DNA of 51,606 nt from Methanobacterium sp. UBA176 (GCA_002505765.1 DAVZ01000046.1:1-51606); one strand, 5' to 3'; numbered from the stretch's first letter, positions 34,746 to 44,141 are shown. Notes: generated from the letters alone by a model not told the origin. Program-made: numbers and translations.

Positions 34746-35156
34746 ATTTGAGATTTAAAATAAAGTTATTCGCAATTTCTTCATATAATAATCTAAAAGC
34801 CATGGCAATTTATTTAAAATCTTTAATTACTAATTATTAGTTGTTTATTATAACCATTTATACGTATTCATCAATTTTTATAATATTTTTGTAAAAGAAG
34901 CTTAAAATAAGGTCTGGTTGTTAAAAGAAAAATTCAATAAAATATGTTCATGGTATGGAGATTAAATAATTATTTAAACTCTTATAAATGTTTAAATAGC
35001 CATTTTGAGAGGTGATTTTTTCAAAAAAAGCAAAAAATTATATACTTTGCACACCTATATCAAAAATACCGAAAAAACCTAAGTTTAGGTAACGGAGGCG
35101 GTAAGATTAAATATGAACAAATAATTACAATTTCGTTAATTTTTTGCATCGCTACA
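34746..35156. promoter_or_regulatory. Intergenic region with two palindromes upstream of the secreted M14-like protein
   Basis: No full gene is seen in the first 350 bases. A perfect 16-bp palindrome TTAAATAATTATTTAA lies at 34962-34977, and a hairpin ACCTAA-GT-TTAGGT at 35077-35090 ends three bases before GGAGG (35094-35098). The last 50 bases are probably coding: see the next gene. The second palindrome could sequester the ribosome site or be an operator. Confidence 0.4.
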
Positions 35157-35960
35157 ATGATTGGTGCTGGTGGAATAAACTTGAGCAGTGCAAACTCTAA
35201 ATTAGCAGGAGATAATTATCAGACTGTACAGGCTGCAGGGTCAACTGTAACCATGAAGGTTATTGTCACAGGAACAGGGGGAGATGTTACTAAAAATTCA
35301 CATATTAAAAAGAACATCCCCCGCAGCAGTTTAAATAGCCAGGTAATAGCTCTTGCAAAAAAAGGGACTCCTATGGTTACATTTGGCAATGGGAGTGGTC
35401 CAAGGGTAATGATTGTTGCAGGTGTGCATGGAAATGAACTTCCAGCCCAAATAGCTGCTTTAAGGTTGATAAATTACCTAAACGGTAAATCAATCAGGGG
35501 AACAGTATATGTAGTGCCTTTTGTGGTTCCATCAAGCACCGCCAGGAATACACGCTTCTGGAATGGGAAAAACTTAAACAGAGTATCTAATGTTGCGGGA
35601 ACTCCAACCAATAAGATTTTAAATCTTGAAAAGCAACTTAAAGTTAACGTACTTGGGGATTTCCACTCAACCAGGCCTGGTGGCGTTCCAGGTAAAAAGA
35701 GTGTTTTCTGCTCAAAGGCTCCAACCTATGAAAGCTATAATACTGCTAGCTACATCAGTAAAAAAACAGGATCTGCATTGATAGCTTATAAAAAAGCGGG
35801 AACAGATTATCCTGGAGCACTTGAAGATGCCACTAATTTAGCAAAAATTCCCGCAGTAACCTGCGAAGTTGTTTCTTCACATGGAATTATAGCTTCAGGA
35901 AGTGTTACAAATTCATACAATCAGATGCTGGCGCTATTGAAATATAAAGGTGTAATTTAA
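35157..35960 (+). CDS. Secreted succinylglutamate desuccinylase/aspartoacylase-like zinc hydrolase (M14 clan)
   Basis: The protein has the zinc motif GVHGNE, then DFHST and a C-terminal CEVVSSHG glutamate, the layout of the AstE/AspA branch of zinc carboxypeptidases. Start is uncertain. ATG 35157 is the first usual start, but the same frame upstream reads IKYEQIITISLIFCIATMIGAGG, a complete signal peptide that this ATG would cut in half. GGAGG at 35094-35098 is placed for translation from about 35106, where the codon is ATT. The mature protein is probably extracellular and could cleave an amide bond in the wall or a peptide. Confidence 0.82.
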   Translation: MIGAGGINLSSANSKLAGDNYQTVQAAGSTVTMKVIVTGTGGDVTKNSHIKKNIPRSSLNSQVIALAKKGTPMVTFGNGSGPRVMIVAGVHGNELPAQIAALRLINYLNGKSIRGTVYVVPFVVPSSTARNTRFWNGKNLNRVSNVAGTPTNKILNLEKQLKVNVLGDFHSTRPGGVPGKKSVFCSKAPTYESYNTASYISKKTGSALIAYKKAGTDYPGALEDATNLAKIPAVTCEVVSSHGIIASGSVTNSYNQMLALLKYKGVI

Positions 35961-36201
35961 CTCTATTTATTTTTTTTATTCAATTAGAGAATAAACTAAA
36001 TTATAAAGGGCATTAAAATGCCGCGATATATATCATTTCTTTTATCAAATTGGAATTTGAATTATTCTCAATCAGCTAATCATTTTTTTTTGTATTACCA
36101 GTGAATTTTATAAAAGGGAAAAATAAAACAAATATAACTTAATTTTGATATTTCATATCCAAAAATATTAAAATTTTAACTGATAAATCCATAGTGATAC
36201 C

Positions 36202-37317
36202 ATGTTTCAACCAGCAAAAAGATGTAAACTAATACAGCTTTCAGAGATAAGGAAAATGTTTGAATTAGTTGCAGAAGATGCAATTAACTTGAGTCTTGGT
36301 GAACCTGATTTTGATACACCATTAAATATAAGAGAAGCAGTAAAGGTAGCTTTAGACAGTGGATTTACTCATTATACTCCTAATAAAGGAATTATTGAGC
36401 TTAGAGAAGCCATATCCTGCAAACTGGAGGATGAAAATAAAATCAATGCTGATCCAGAATCTATAATTGTAACCGTTGGGGCAAGTGAAGCTCTCCATAT
36501 AAGCATTCAGGCACTGATAAATAGTGGAGATGAAGTTTTAATCCCTGATCCGGGATTTATATCCTATGATCCATGTGTAAAACTTGCAGAAGGTAAAATA
36601 GTTCCATTGGAGCTTCATGAAGAAAATGAATTTAGAATGACAGCAGATGATGTCATTGATACTATCACAGATAAAACTAAGGCCATAATTTTGAATTCTC
36701 CTGCAAATCCAACAGGTAGTGTTATGCAAAAAGAAGATATAAAAGGGATTGCTGAAATAGCAGAAGATAATAATATATATCTAATATCAGACGAGATATA
36801 TGAGAAAATAATTTATGAAGGGAAGCATTACAGCCCCGGAAGATACACGGATAATGCAATAACTATAAATGGGTTTTCTAAGACCTATGCAATGACCGGA
36901 TTTAGAATAGGGTATGTGGCTGCGAAGCCAGAACTAATCGAAGAAATGCTCAAGGTGCACCAGTACAATGCAGCCTGTGCAAGCTCTTTATCACAAATAG
37001 CTGGGCTGGAGGCATTAACCGGCCCTCAAGAATGCGTTGGCGAAATGTTAAATGAATTTAAAAGAAGACGTGATTTGGTGGTTAAAAGGCTGAATCAAAT
37101 GGAAATAACTTTTAAAGCGCCTGAAGGGGCGTTTTATGTATTTCCAAAGGTTGAAAATTCCATGGAATTTGTCAATAAAGCTATTAATAAGGGTGTTATA
37201 ATTGTAAACGGTGCCGGATTTGGAAAATGTGGAGAAGGACACTTCAGAATATCATACGCAGCTTCATACGAAAAATTAACTGAGGCTATGGACAGATTGG
37301 ATTCCATTAATATTTAA
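36202..37317 (+). CDS. Class I/II PLP-dependent aminotransferase (aspartate aminotransferase-like)
   Basis: The 371-aa protein has fold type I marks: INLSLGEPDFDTP near residue 30, HYTPNKGIIELREAI, NSPANPTGSV, SDEIYEKI, and the Schiff-base Lys227 in NGFSKTYAMTGFRIGY, with substrate Arg in FRISYA near the end. It transfers amino groups between an amino acid, most likely aspartate or an aromatic amino acid, and 2-oxoglutarate. GTGAT precedes the ATG. It stands alone. Confidence 0.93.
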   Translation: MFQPAKRCKLIQLSEIRKMFELVAEDAINLSLGEPDFDTPLNIREAVKVALDSGFTHYTPNKGIIELREAISCKLEDENKINADPESIIVTVGASEALHISIQALINSGDEVLIPDPGFISYDPCVKLAEGKIVPLELHEENEFRMTADDVIDTITDKTKAIILNSPANPTGSVMQKEDIKGIAEIAEDNNIYLISDEIYEKIIYEGKHYSPGRYTDNAITINGFSKTYAMTGFRIGYVAAKPELIEEMLKVHQYNAACASSLSQIAGLEALTGPQECVGEMLNEFKRRRDLVVKRLNQMEITFKAPEGAFYVFPKVENSMEFVNKAINKGVIIVNGAGFGKCGEGHFRISYAASYEKLTEAMDRLDSINI

Positions 37318-37410
37318 TAGTTCTAAAATATTTTTAACAACCATAGTAATGTTTTAAATAAGTTTTCTAAGTTTATTTAGATTATTAAAAGAAATTAAGG
37401 GGGATAATGA

Positions 37411-37473
37411 ATGTCAGAAGGAAATAAACTTGGGGAAGAACGTGTTGTTAATGTTTATCAGTCTTTTCTTTAA
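37411..37473 (+). CDS. Possible 20-residue peptide
   Basis: A short ORF, MSEGNKLGEERVVNVYQSFL, has a good GGGGGAT six to ten bases upstream and is followed by a T-rich run resembling a terminator. It may be a real small peptide or the remnant of a truncated gene. Nothing else supports it. Confidence 0.25.
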   Translation: MSEGNKLGEERVVNVYQSFL

Positions 37474-37517
37474 TTTTATTTTTTAATGCGTCCACATTAA
37501 AAATAATGATCCGATAT

Positions 37518-37577
37518 TTTTATATAGAATCATATGAATACAAGTTCATCTGTGGATATATGAACATTTGCTCATAT
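37518..37577 (+). promoter_or_regulatory. P-type ATPase promoter with SmtB/ArsR-type operators
   Basis: TATA-like TTTATATA is at 37518-37525. At 37558-37577 lies ATATGAACA-TT-TGCTCATAT, which has 9-bp arms with one mismatch and a 2-nt spacer, the shape of operators bound by ArsR/SmtB metal sensors. A weaker half-matching copy is at 37532-37551, 26 bp upstream. Both would cover the expected transcription start. No ArsR gene is in the window. Confidence 0.6.
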
Positions 37578-37600
37578 TTAAACTTATTTGAGGGGAGAAA

Positions 37601-40141
37601 TTGACAGATGACCTGGATTTCAAAAATATTTCTGGTCTTTTTGAAAGGGAAGTGACTGAAAGACAGGAAAAGGAAGGATATAACGAACTTCCATCAACTA
37701 AAAAAAGAACCATTTTTGCTATATTATTTGATGTGGTACGCGAACCAATGTTCCTTCTTTTAATAGCCAGTGGAATAATATATCTCTTTCTGGGAAGCCT
37801 TGATGAGGCATTAATGCTTCTTGGGTTCGTTTTTGTTATAATTGGAATTACGTTTTACCAGGAAAGTAAAACAGAACGTACACTGGAAGCACTCAGGGAC
37901 TTATCCAGTCCACGTGCATTAGTAATCCGTGACGGTGAAAAAAAGCGTATCCCTGGTCGTGAAGTGGTTAAAGATGATATTTTAATTTTAGAAGAAGGAG
38001 ATAGGGTACCTGCAGACGCGATTGTTCTTTCATGCAGCCATCTTCTAATTAATGAATCATTGTTAACTGGAGAGTCGGTGCCAGTCCGTAAAGTCTCATG
38101 TGGGGGAGTTATGGATATGCATCCTCCAGGAGGAGATGAATTACCTTCAGTATACTCGGGAACTCTTGTAGTACAGGGTCAAGGAATAGCAAAAGTACAA
38201 AGTATAGGTTTAAGCACTGAAATGGGCAAGATTGGCAGAAGATTAGAAACATTAGAAGATGAAGATACTTCCTTACAAAAAGAAACCCGTAAACTTGTAC
38301 TGAACTTTGCTCTTGCAGGTATATGTCTTTGTGCTGCCGTAATATTAATATATGGAATCACCAGACTAGACTGGCTCAATGGATTTTTAGCAGGAATAAC
38401 ATTGGCCATGGCTATTTTACCTGAGGAAATACCAGTCGTACTTACCATTTTTCTTGCACTAGGGGCATGGAGAATATCAAAAAAAGAAGTCCTTACGAGG
38501 CGTTCAAACGCAATACAAGCTCTTGGATCGGCTACTGTTTTATGTGTCGATAAGACCGGTACTCTTACCCTGAATGAGATGTCGGTTAGTAAAATTCATG
38601 CAAATGGAATTTTTCATGAAGTTAATTTAGAAAAACAGGATTCACTTCCCGGAAAAATTCATGAAATTGTTGAATTCAGCATCCTTGCCAGCCAGAGAGA
38701 TCCCTTTGATCCAATGGAAAAAGCACTAAAAAAGCTTGGAAAAGATACATTATCAAATACGGAACATTTACATGATGATTGGTCATTAGTACGGGAATAT
38801 CCCCTTTCACAGGAGCTACTGGCTATGTCCCATGTCTGGAAATCGCCTGATGGTGAAGATTATATTATTGCAGCAAAGGGTGCGCCTGAAGCCATTGGTG
38901 ATCTCTGCCATTTAGATGAAAAAGAAACACAAAAAATGTTAAATAACATAAAATCCATGGCAGATGAAGGTTTAAGGATACTTGGAGTCGCTAAGGCAAG
39001 TTTTAAACAGATAGGTCTACCAGTTAAACAGCATGATTTCAAATTTGAGTTTTTAGGGCTTATAGGTTATTTTGATCCGGTTAGGCCTGGAGTATCAGAT
39101 GCAATTGAAGAATGTTATACTGCAGGATTAAGGGTTGTAATGATAACTGGTGACTATCCAGGTACTGCAAAGAAAATCGCTGAGCAAATTGGACTTACAC
39201 CAAGAGAAAAAATCATTACAGGCCAGGAACTTGATGAAATGGAGGATTCTATGTTACGGAATAGTACTAAGGATGTTAATATCTTTGCCAGAATGGTACC
39301 TGAACAGAAACTCCGCCTTGTAAATGCCCTCAAAGCCAATAATGAAGTGGTGGTCATGACAGGTGACGGTGTAAATGATGCTCCAGCATTAAAATCTGCA
39401 CAAATAGGAATAAGTATGGGAGATAGAGGTACTGATGTGGCCAGAGAAGCATCAGCACTTGTACTTCTTAATGATGATTTCTCATCAATCGTAGATGCCG
39501 TTAAAATGGGAAGAAGGATCTTTGATAACTTAAAAAAGGCTATTGCCTACATTTTCGCTGTTCATATACCAGTAATAGGCATGTCTTTGATTCCGGTAAT
39601 CTTTAATTTACCCCTTGTACTTTTACCGGTTCAGATTGTATTTATAGAATTAATAATCGATCCGGCATGTTCCATTGTCTTTGAAGCAGAACCTGCAGAG
39701 GCCAATGTGATGAAACGCCCGCCCAGAAGTGTAAAAGAGCCATTATTTGACAGAAAAATAATTAGTTTAAGTATTCTACAAGGAATCAGTGTATTAATAA
39801 TAGTTTTAAGTGTATACGCTTATACGCTCTACAATGGAAAGGGAGAAATGGAAGCTCGTGCACTAAGCTTTACAACATTAATTATAGCTAACTTAGCCCT
39901 GATTTTAACCAACAGGTCATGGTCCATGACAATCTTTGAAACATTACGTTCTCCAAATAAGGCATTATGGTATGTTATAGGCGGCGCATTACTATTTTTA
40001 GGTCTGGTGCTCTATGTAGAACCACTACGTAATCTCTTTGGATTCAGTGTTTTACATATTGAAGACCTGTTAATTTGCGCAATGGCAGGAATTATAAGTA
40101 TCCTATGGTTCGAAGCCTTAAAAATAGCCGGTAAATTATAG
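37601..40141 (+). CDS. P-type cation-transporting ATPase (P2-like)
   Basis: The 846-aa pump has the actuator loop TGESVP, membrane motif PEEIPV, phosphorylation site DKTGTLT with Asp317, nucleotide-binding KGAPEAI, and hinge TGDGVNDAPALK. About ten membrane helices are expected. PEEIPV in helix 4 and the lack of N-terminal CxxC metal domains place it near the Ca2+/cation type rather than the P1B heavy-metal pumps. The start is TTG at 37601 with GAGGGGAG upstream. The ArsR/SmtB-type operator suggests metal control, which is unusual for a P2 pump. The transported ion is unknown. Confidence 0.93.
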   Translation: MTDDLDFKNISGLFEREVTERQEKEGYNELPSTKKRTIFAILFDVVREPMFLLLIASGIIYLFLGSLDEALMLLGFVFVIIGITFYQESKTERTLEALRDLSSPRALVIRDGEKKRIPGREVVKDDILILEEGDRVPADAIVLSCSHLLINESLLTGESVPVRKVSCGGVMDMHPPGGDELPSVYSGTLVVQGQGIAKVQSIGLSTEMGKIGRRLETLEDEDTSLQKETRKLVLNFALAGICLCAAVILIYGITRLDWLNGFLAGITLAMAILPEEIPVVLTIFLALGAWRISKKEVLTRRSNAIQALGSATVLCVDKTGTLTLNEMSVSKIHANGIFHEVNLEKQDSLPGKIHEIVEFSILASQRDPFDPMEKALKKLGKDTLSNTEHLHDDWSLVREYPLSQELLAMSHVWKSPDGEDYIIAAKGAPEAIGDLCHLDEKETQKMLNNIKSMADEGLRILGVAKASFKQIGLPVKQHDFKFEFLGLIGYFDPVRPGVSDAIEECYTAGLRVVMITGDYPGTAKKIAEQIGLTPREKIITGQELDEMEDSMLRNSTKDVNIFARMVPEQKLRLVNALKANNEVVVMTGDGVNDAPALKSAQIGISMGDRGTDVAREASALVLLNDDFSSIVDAVKMGRRIFDNLKKAIAYIFAVHIPVIGMSLIPVIFNLPLVLLPVQIVFIELIIDPACSIVFEAEPAEANVMKRPPRSVKEPLFDRKIISLSILQGISVLIIVLSVYAYTLYNGKGEMEARALSFTTLIIANLALILTNRSWSMTIFETLRSPNKALWYVIGGALLFLGLVLYVEPLRNLFGFSVLHIEDLLICAMAGIISILWFEALKIAGKL

Positions 40142-40241
40142 ATTGTAAATTTATAATCATCTATCTTCATGAGGATAATGTTTCTAAAGAATTCAAATTT
40201 AAAGCATTTTTTATTATCAAAAAACATAATAACTAATTAAG

Positions 40242-41069
40242 ATGAAGAATGAATCCTTAAAAAAAGAAATTCTAAAAAAGTGCCAGGAACTTCATATCCC
40301 TCTTGTAGGTTTTGCGCCGGTTAGCAGGTGGAAAAATCCTCCAGAAGAGCTTCCAAATAGATTTGATGACTGGATACCTGAAGAATTCTGGCCTCAATCA
40401 ATATATCCTGAAGCTAAAACAGTTATAGTTATAGGATTGCCTGTATCGCTACCAATAGTTGAAACAGCTCCTTCAATTTATTATCACGAGCTTTATAATA
40501 CTGTAAACAGGGCCTTAGATTATAAAGCCTATGAAATCTCAAATTTTTTGACATTTAAAGGTTATCCATCAATTTATCTACCTCGTGATGCATATGGTGA
40601 TGTAGACGTGCTAATTGAAAAGCCATTTGCATTTTTTTCTCATAAACATGCCGCTTATCTTGCTGGGTTAGGTTCATTTGGCCAAAATAATGTTATTTTA
40701 ACTCCAGAATATGGTCCCCGGGTTAGATTCACTTCAATATTTACAACGGCAGAAATAGAAGGAGATCCAATTAAAAACAATGATTTATGCACTAAATGTC
40801 TTGCATGTGTTAAAGAATGCCCTGTTAATGCAATAAAAGAGGAAGGTGATTTTCCACCCTTAGTAGATAAAATAAGTTGTGCTCAAAGAAGTAAAAAACT
40901 TAGAAAGGAATACAGATCTCCATGCGGTATCTGTATTAAGGTTTGTCCTGTTGGGGAGGATAGAAAAATCTTTAATCGCGAAAATACGGCAATATATAAA
41001 GAAGGTCAGACACCTGAAAAATATAAAAAGGCATGGGAACATGTAAAGAATTATGGAAGCAAAAAATAG
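40242..41069 (+). CDS. QueG-like iron-sulfur protein (epoxyqueuosine reductase family)
   Basis: The 275-aa protein has an N-terminal region with VIVIGLPVSLP and AAYLAGLGSFGQNN, the corrinoid-binding-type fold of QueG and reductive dehalogenases. It also has two 4Fe-4S clusters: CTKCLACVKECP from residue 183 and CGICIKVCP from 228. Archaea lack queuosine, so another reductive role is likely. Methanogens carry several such proteins of unknown substrate. It lies 100 bp after the ATPase gene and 45 bp before a truncated aminotransferase; no operon link is evident. Confidence 0.83.
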   Translation: MKNESLKKEILKKCQELHIPLVGFAPVSRWKNPPEELPNRFDDWIPEEFWPQSIYPEAKTVIVIGLPVSLPIVETAPSIYYHELYNTVNRALDYKAYEISNFLTFKGYPSIYLPRDAYGDVDVLIEKPFAFFSHKHAAYLAGLGSFGQNNVILTPEYGPRVRFTSIFTTAEIEGDPIKNNDLCTKCLACVKECPVNAIKEEGDFPPLVDKISCAQRSKKLRKEYRSPCGICIKVCPVGEDRKIFNRENTAIYKEGQTPEKYKKAWEHVKNYGSKK

Positions 41070-41114
41070 CTTTTGTAGCGATTATAAAATCAATTATAAA
41101 ATTTTGGTGATTAT

Positions 41115-41678
41115 ATGAATAATTTATTTGCAGATAGAATGAATAACGTTCACAAATCATTTATAAGGGAAATTTTGAAGGTTACTGAAGATCCAGATAT
41201 CATTTCCTTTGCTGGAGGGCTTCCAAACCCCAGATCATTTCCAGTAAAAGAAATAGGAGGTGCAGTATCCGAAGTTTTATCAGAAAATGGTGAAGAAATC
41301 CTACAATATAGTACAACTGAGGGATATAGGCCCCTAAGAGAATATATTGCTCAAAGATACTTAAAAAAAGGTTTAAAAGTCGATGCTGATGAAATATTGA
41401 TTACAAATGGCTCGCAACAGGGAATTGATCTTATTGGTAAAGTATTTTTAAACAAAGGGGATAAAGTTCTGATTGAAAATCCAACTTATCTTGCTGCAAT
41501 ACAATCATTTGGATTATTTGAACCTGAATTCAAATCTGTTCCTTTGTTAGAAGACGGAGCAGATATGGATGCTCTTAAAAAGATACTTGACGAGGATAAA
41601 ATAAAACTTTTTTATTCAGTTACAAATTTCCAGAATCCAACTGGAATAACGTATTCAAAGGATGAAAGGAAAATATAA
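41115..41678 (+). pseudogene. Truncated PLP-dependent aminotransferase (2-aminoadipate/aromatic type), N-terminal half
   Basis: The 187 codons match the first half of the family: ISFAGGLPNPRSFP, LQYSTTEGYRPLREYIA, ITNGSQQGIDLIGK, ENPTYLAAIQ and FQNPTGITYS. It then stops at 41676-41678, before the catalytic lysine and the small domain. The missing half is not found downstream; instead the sequence continues directly into an alkA-like glycosylase fragment. This is a deletion scar. GGTGAT precedes the ATG, so a truncated product may still be made. Confidence 0.85.
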
Positions 41679-42141
41679 TAAAAAAATTGGCAGCACTTTA
41701 AAGATAGGAAACCATGTTTATTATGCATTCCCAACTCCTAAACAATTGAATAATGCATCATTCGATGAATTTCTTAAATGAGGTTTAACTTTAAGAAAAA
41801 CTGAATATATTATGTCTATATCTTAGAGATAGAAACTGGAAATTTAGATCTTGAGGAGTTCAAAAAAATATGAAGATACAGAACAAATAATAAACGAGCT
41901 GTGTAAAATAAGGGGAATCGGACTCTGGACTGCAGAATTTGTAATGCTGAGAGGTTTAAATAGACTTGAATCCCTTCCTACTGATGATATGGGAATTAGA
42001 AGGGTAATATCTCATTATTATTGTAATGAAACAAAAATTTCCAGTGATGAGTCACGTGAAATTGCGAAAAAATGGGGAAAATGGAAGGGATTAGCTGCAT
42101 TTTATTTAATAATAGCTGAAATGGTGAATATAAATATTTAA
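41679..42141 (+). pseudogene. DNA-3-methyladenine glycosylase (AlkA-like) fragment
   Basis: Pieces of the C-terminal half of an AlkA/HhH-GPD glycosylase are present in order. IGNHVYYAFPTPKQLNNASFD comes first, then a TGA at 41779-41781 where relatives usually have Cys, then GLTLRKTEYI. Frame jumps follow (IETGNLDLEEFKK), and the last stretch is intact: LCKIRGIGLWTAEFVMLRG and DDMGIRRVI with the catalytic Asp region. The N-terminal half is gone. The 96-codon ORF from 41851 is only the last piece of this broken gene. Confidence 0.82.
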
Positions 42142-42155
42142 AAAATTAATAGAAT

Positions 42156-42683
42156 TTATTTGGAACTTTCTGGTATGTCTGAGTGGTCTGATTTTGTGAT
42201 TTTCCTATTTTTTGTGAAGTTATATGCTACTAAAAGACCTATGAGAATTATCGGGATTAAAATATCAATATAAAGCGCATAACCTGCATTTCCAGGAGCC
42301 ACGTTCCCTGTTTGTGCTATATTTGTAATATGTATGTATGCAGCTCCCAAATAGAATACTGAAACTGCTATTACAGTCGCTGTCCAGAAATTATCCTTTA
42401 ACTTCCAGCATAAAACCCCTAAGATTCCAAAGGATAGATTTGCAATTCCAACTTCAGTCTGGAATGGATTTCCTGCAGGCCAGCCAATCATGGCTGCAAT
42501 GGTATCAGCAAGGAATACATGGCCTATGAATGCCCATATTGAGCCAATTCCGACCATAATAAATAAAAACCATAATAAAAATACTTCAAATATTCTATTT
42601 TTTGTTCTTTCAGCTTTACTTAAAAATAAATGTAAAACTGCACCAGTTAATGTTATTGCAAAAAATATGTATATCATTTCCAT
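42156..42683 (-). CDS. DUF6790 family membrane protein
   Basis: The protein is about 175 aa with four to five membrane helices (MIYIFFAITLTGAVLHLFL, FLLWFLFIMVGIGSIWAFIG, GIANLSFGILGVLCW, ATVIAVSVFYLGAAYIH and ILIPIILIGLLVAYNF). The GHVFLADTIAAMIGWPAGNPFQTEVG loop is a typical segment of this family. Function is unknown. ATG 42683 is chosen because GGTGCTGAT lies just before it; ATG 42695 has no ribosome site. It converges on the alkA remnant. Confidence 0.78.
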   Translation of the reverse strand: MEMIYIFFAITLTGAVLHLFLSKAERTKNRIFEVFLLWFLFIMVGIGSIWAFIGHVFLADTIAAMIGWPAGNPFQTEVGIANLSFGILGVLCWKLKDNFWTATVIAVSVFYLGAAYIHITNIAQTGNVAPGNAGYALYIDILIPIILIGLLVAYNFTKNRKITKSDHSDIPESSK

Positions 42684-42752
42684 AATCAGCACCATAATTT
42701 TTTAGGTTTAAATGGTTAAAAAGATTTCCTAAATCAATTATTACGAGGGTCT

Positions 42753-43958
42753 TTATTTTTTATTAGAACCGCTATTTTTAAGGTATGTGTCCCATCTCTG
42801 GGCGTATTTCAAAAATAAAAGATCTGAAGTTTTTGAATATAACCAAGATAAAAGTTCAACATGAAGCCCATGATAATAATTATTTGCTTTCCATGCAGGT
42901 TTCTTTTCAACGCCAGTAAGGGCATAATAGCTCCAGTCCCCACTGTCAATTTCAGGCAAAATGTTTTTTGTACTGTTAACTCCTTCGTTAAAAAGATTTA
43001 AAGCAAACTGGTCGCCTGTCACCTGATAATAATCGTAAATACCTTGCATAGTAATAATATGCCCGTTTAAAATCAGATGATTGGGTTTGAAGTTGTATTC
43101 TAAAAACCATTTACCAAATTTAGTTGAGGTAATAAAACCTCCTTTATTTTGGGGTACTTTAAAAGAGTTTATCAGGAGATATGATTGAATTAAATATTTT
43201 TTATCTTTAGTGTGGTTATATGCTATTGAATATAAGCCTGCTGCCATTCCCTGAGAATATGATGATGCCCACGGAATACTGGAATTGGAATATTCAAAAT
43301 AAACATTAAATATGCCATATTTAGTTCCATTATAGTCTTCGACACTCATATATTGGCTTAATTCTTCAAGAAGTTCCATTCCGCTTTGATAGTCTCCGCT
43401 CTTGAAATATTGTGATGCCCAGAATGTGGCGGTGACAGGATAATATTGCCATCCCTGATCTTTGTAATATACAAATGGAAGACTGCTATTGAATTCAGGT
43501 GTGATATACCTGTTATGGATGGGGTATGGTGATTTCGGGGAAAATGTTCCAATTAGATAGCTGTCTTGGGGGGATGTATGATTAGAATAATAGGCGTTGT
43601 TGGCTTTTAAGGTGATAATTAAAATATTAAATTCTTTATCAGTTAAATTTCTCTTTTCTGCCAGTTTAGAGAATACAGTTATGGAATAACCCGAATCCAA
43701 ATATGATTGATAATAATCAGAATTATTAGTATCTTTATATTTGTTATATAATTCATTTCTAATCTTATTGTTCTCATTAAATACTTCTTTAAGTTCCATT
43801 TGTTTAGACCAGGGTAACGATAACGATTTATTTAATATTATTTTCTCATCATCTGAAAATTCTTCAATATCCAGTTCATTATACGGGATTAAAAACGATA
43901 AAGCAATAAAAAATGAAATGAATAATGATAATAAAAGGTATATGGGGTCTATTTTCAT
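42753..43958 (-). CDS. Secreted D-glucuronyl C5-epimerase-like protein
   Basis: The protein is about 401 aa with one N-terminal hydrophobic anchor (YLLLSLFISFFIALSFLIPY), so it faces outside. The C-terminal half carries the family pattern: SSYSQGMAAGLYSIAY, LEYNFKPNHLILNGHI, IYDYYQVTGDQFALNLF, DSGDWSYYAL and YYHGLHVELLSWL. This is an all-helical barrel that, in heparan/alginate-type epimerases, inverts C5 of uronic acids in a polymer. A surface polysaccharide or glycan is the likely substrate here. ATG 43958 is chosen with GGATGTGA upstream; GTG 43967 is an alternative. Confidence 0.78.
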   Translation of the reverse strand: MKIDPIYLLLSLFISFFIALSFLIPYNELDIEEFSDDEKIILNKSLSLPWSKQMELKEVFNENNKIRNELYNKYKDTNNSDYYQSYLDSGYSITVFSKLAEKRNLTDKEFNILIITLKANNAYYSNHTSPQDSYLIGTFSPKSPYPIHNRYITPEFNSSLPFVYYKDQGWQYYPVTATFWASQYFKSGDYQSGMELLEELSQYMSVEDYNGTKYGIFNVYFEYSNSSIPWASSYSQGMAAGLYSIAYNHTKDKKYLIQSYLLINSFKVPQNKGGFITSTKFGKWFLEYNFKPNHLILNGHIITMQGIYDYYQVTGDQFALNLFNEGVNSTKNILPEIDSGDWSYYALTGVEKKPAWKANNYYHGLHVELLSWLYSKTSDLLFLKYAQRWDTYLKNSGSNKK

Positions 43959-44095
43959 AATTGTCACATCCTTCGAAGATAAAAATTATAATAAGCTTTA
44001 AAATGGTTCTTTTAATCAATATTAACTTTCAACTATAAAACTGTTTATGTAGAGTTGATGTGCCAATTTGTTAAAAAAATTATTAAAAAAGGCGA

Positions 44096-44114
44096 TTGAA
44101 CGCCGGGGACGGGA
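44096..44114. repeat. Direct repeat of the tRNA-Ser 3' end (attachment-site-like, copy 1)
   Basis: TTGAACGCCGGGGACGGGA is an exact copy of 45367-45385, which is the acceptor/T-arm end of the tRNA-Ser gene. Five of the next seven bases also agree. It lies 1.27 kb downstream of the tRNA in its transcription direction, as the distal att site of a tRNA-integrated element would. Confidence 0.6.
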
Positions 44115-44120
44115 ATTAAA

Positions 44121-44141
44121 CAACCTTTTAGAAAAAGGTTG
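44121..44141. repeat. Hairpin repeat, copy of the element next to SRP RNA
   Basis: CAACCTTTT-AGA-AAAAGGTTG is a perfect 9-bp stem followed by GATCAAAA. A reverse-oriented relative is at 45608-45638, where the arms and the GATCAAAA tail are also present. It may act as a terminator or be a small dispersed repeat. Confidence 0.5.

Noticed and set aside
41851..42141. 96-aa DNA glycosylase-like protein as a functional gene
   Set aside because: It is only the last part of AlkA, with the preceding part in other frames and interrupted by stops.
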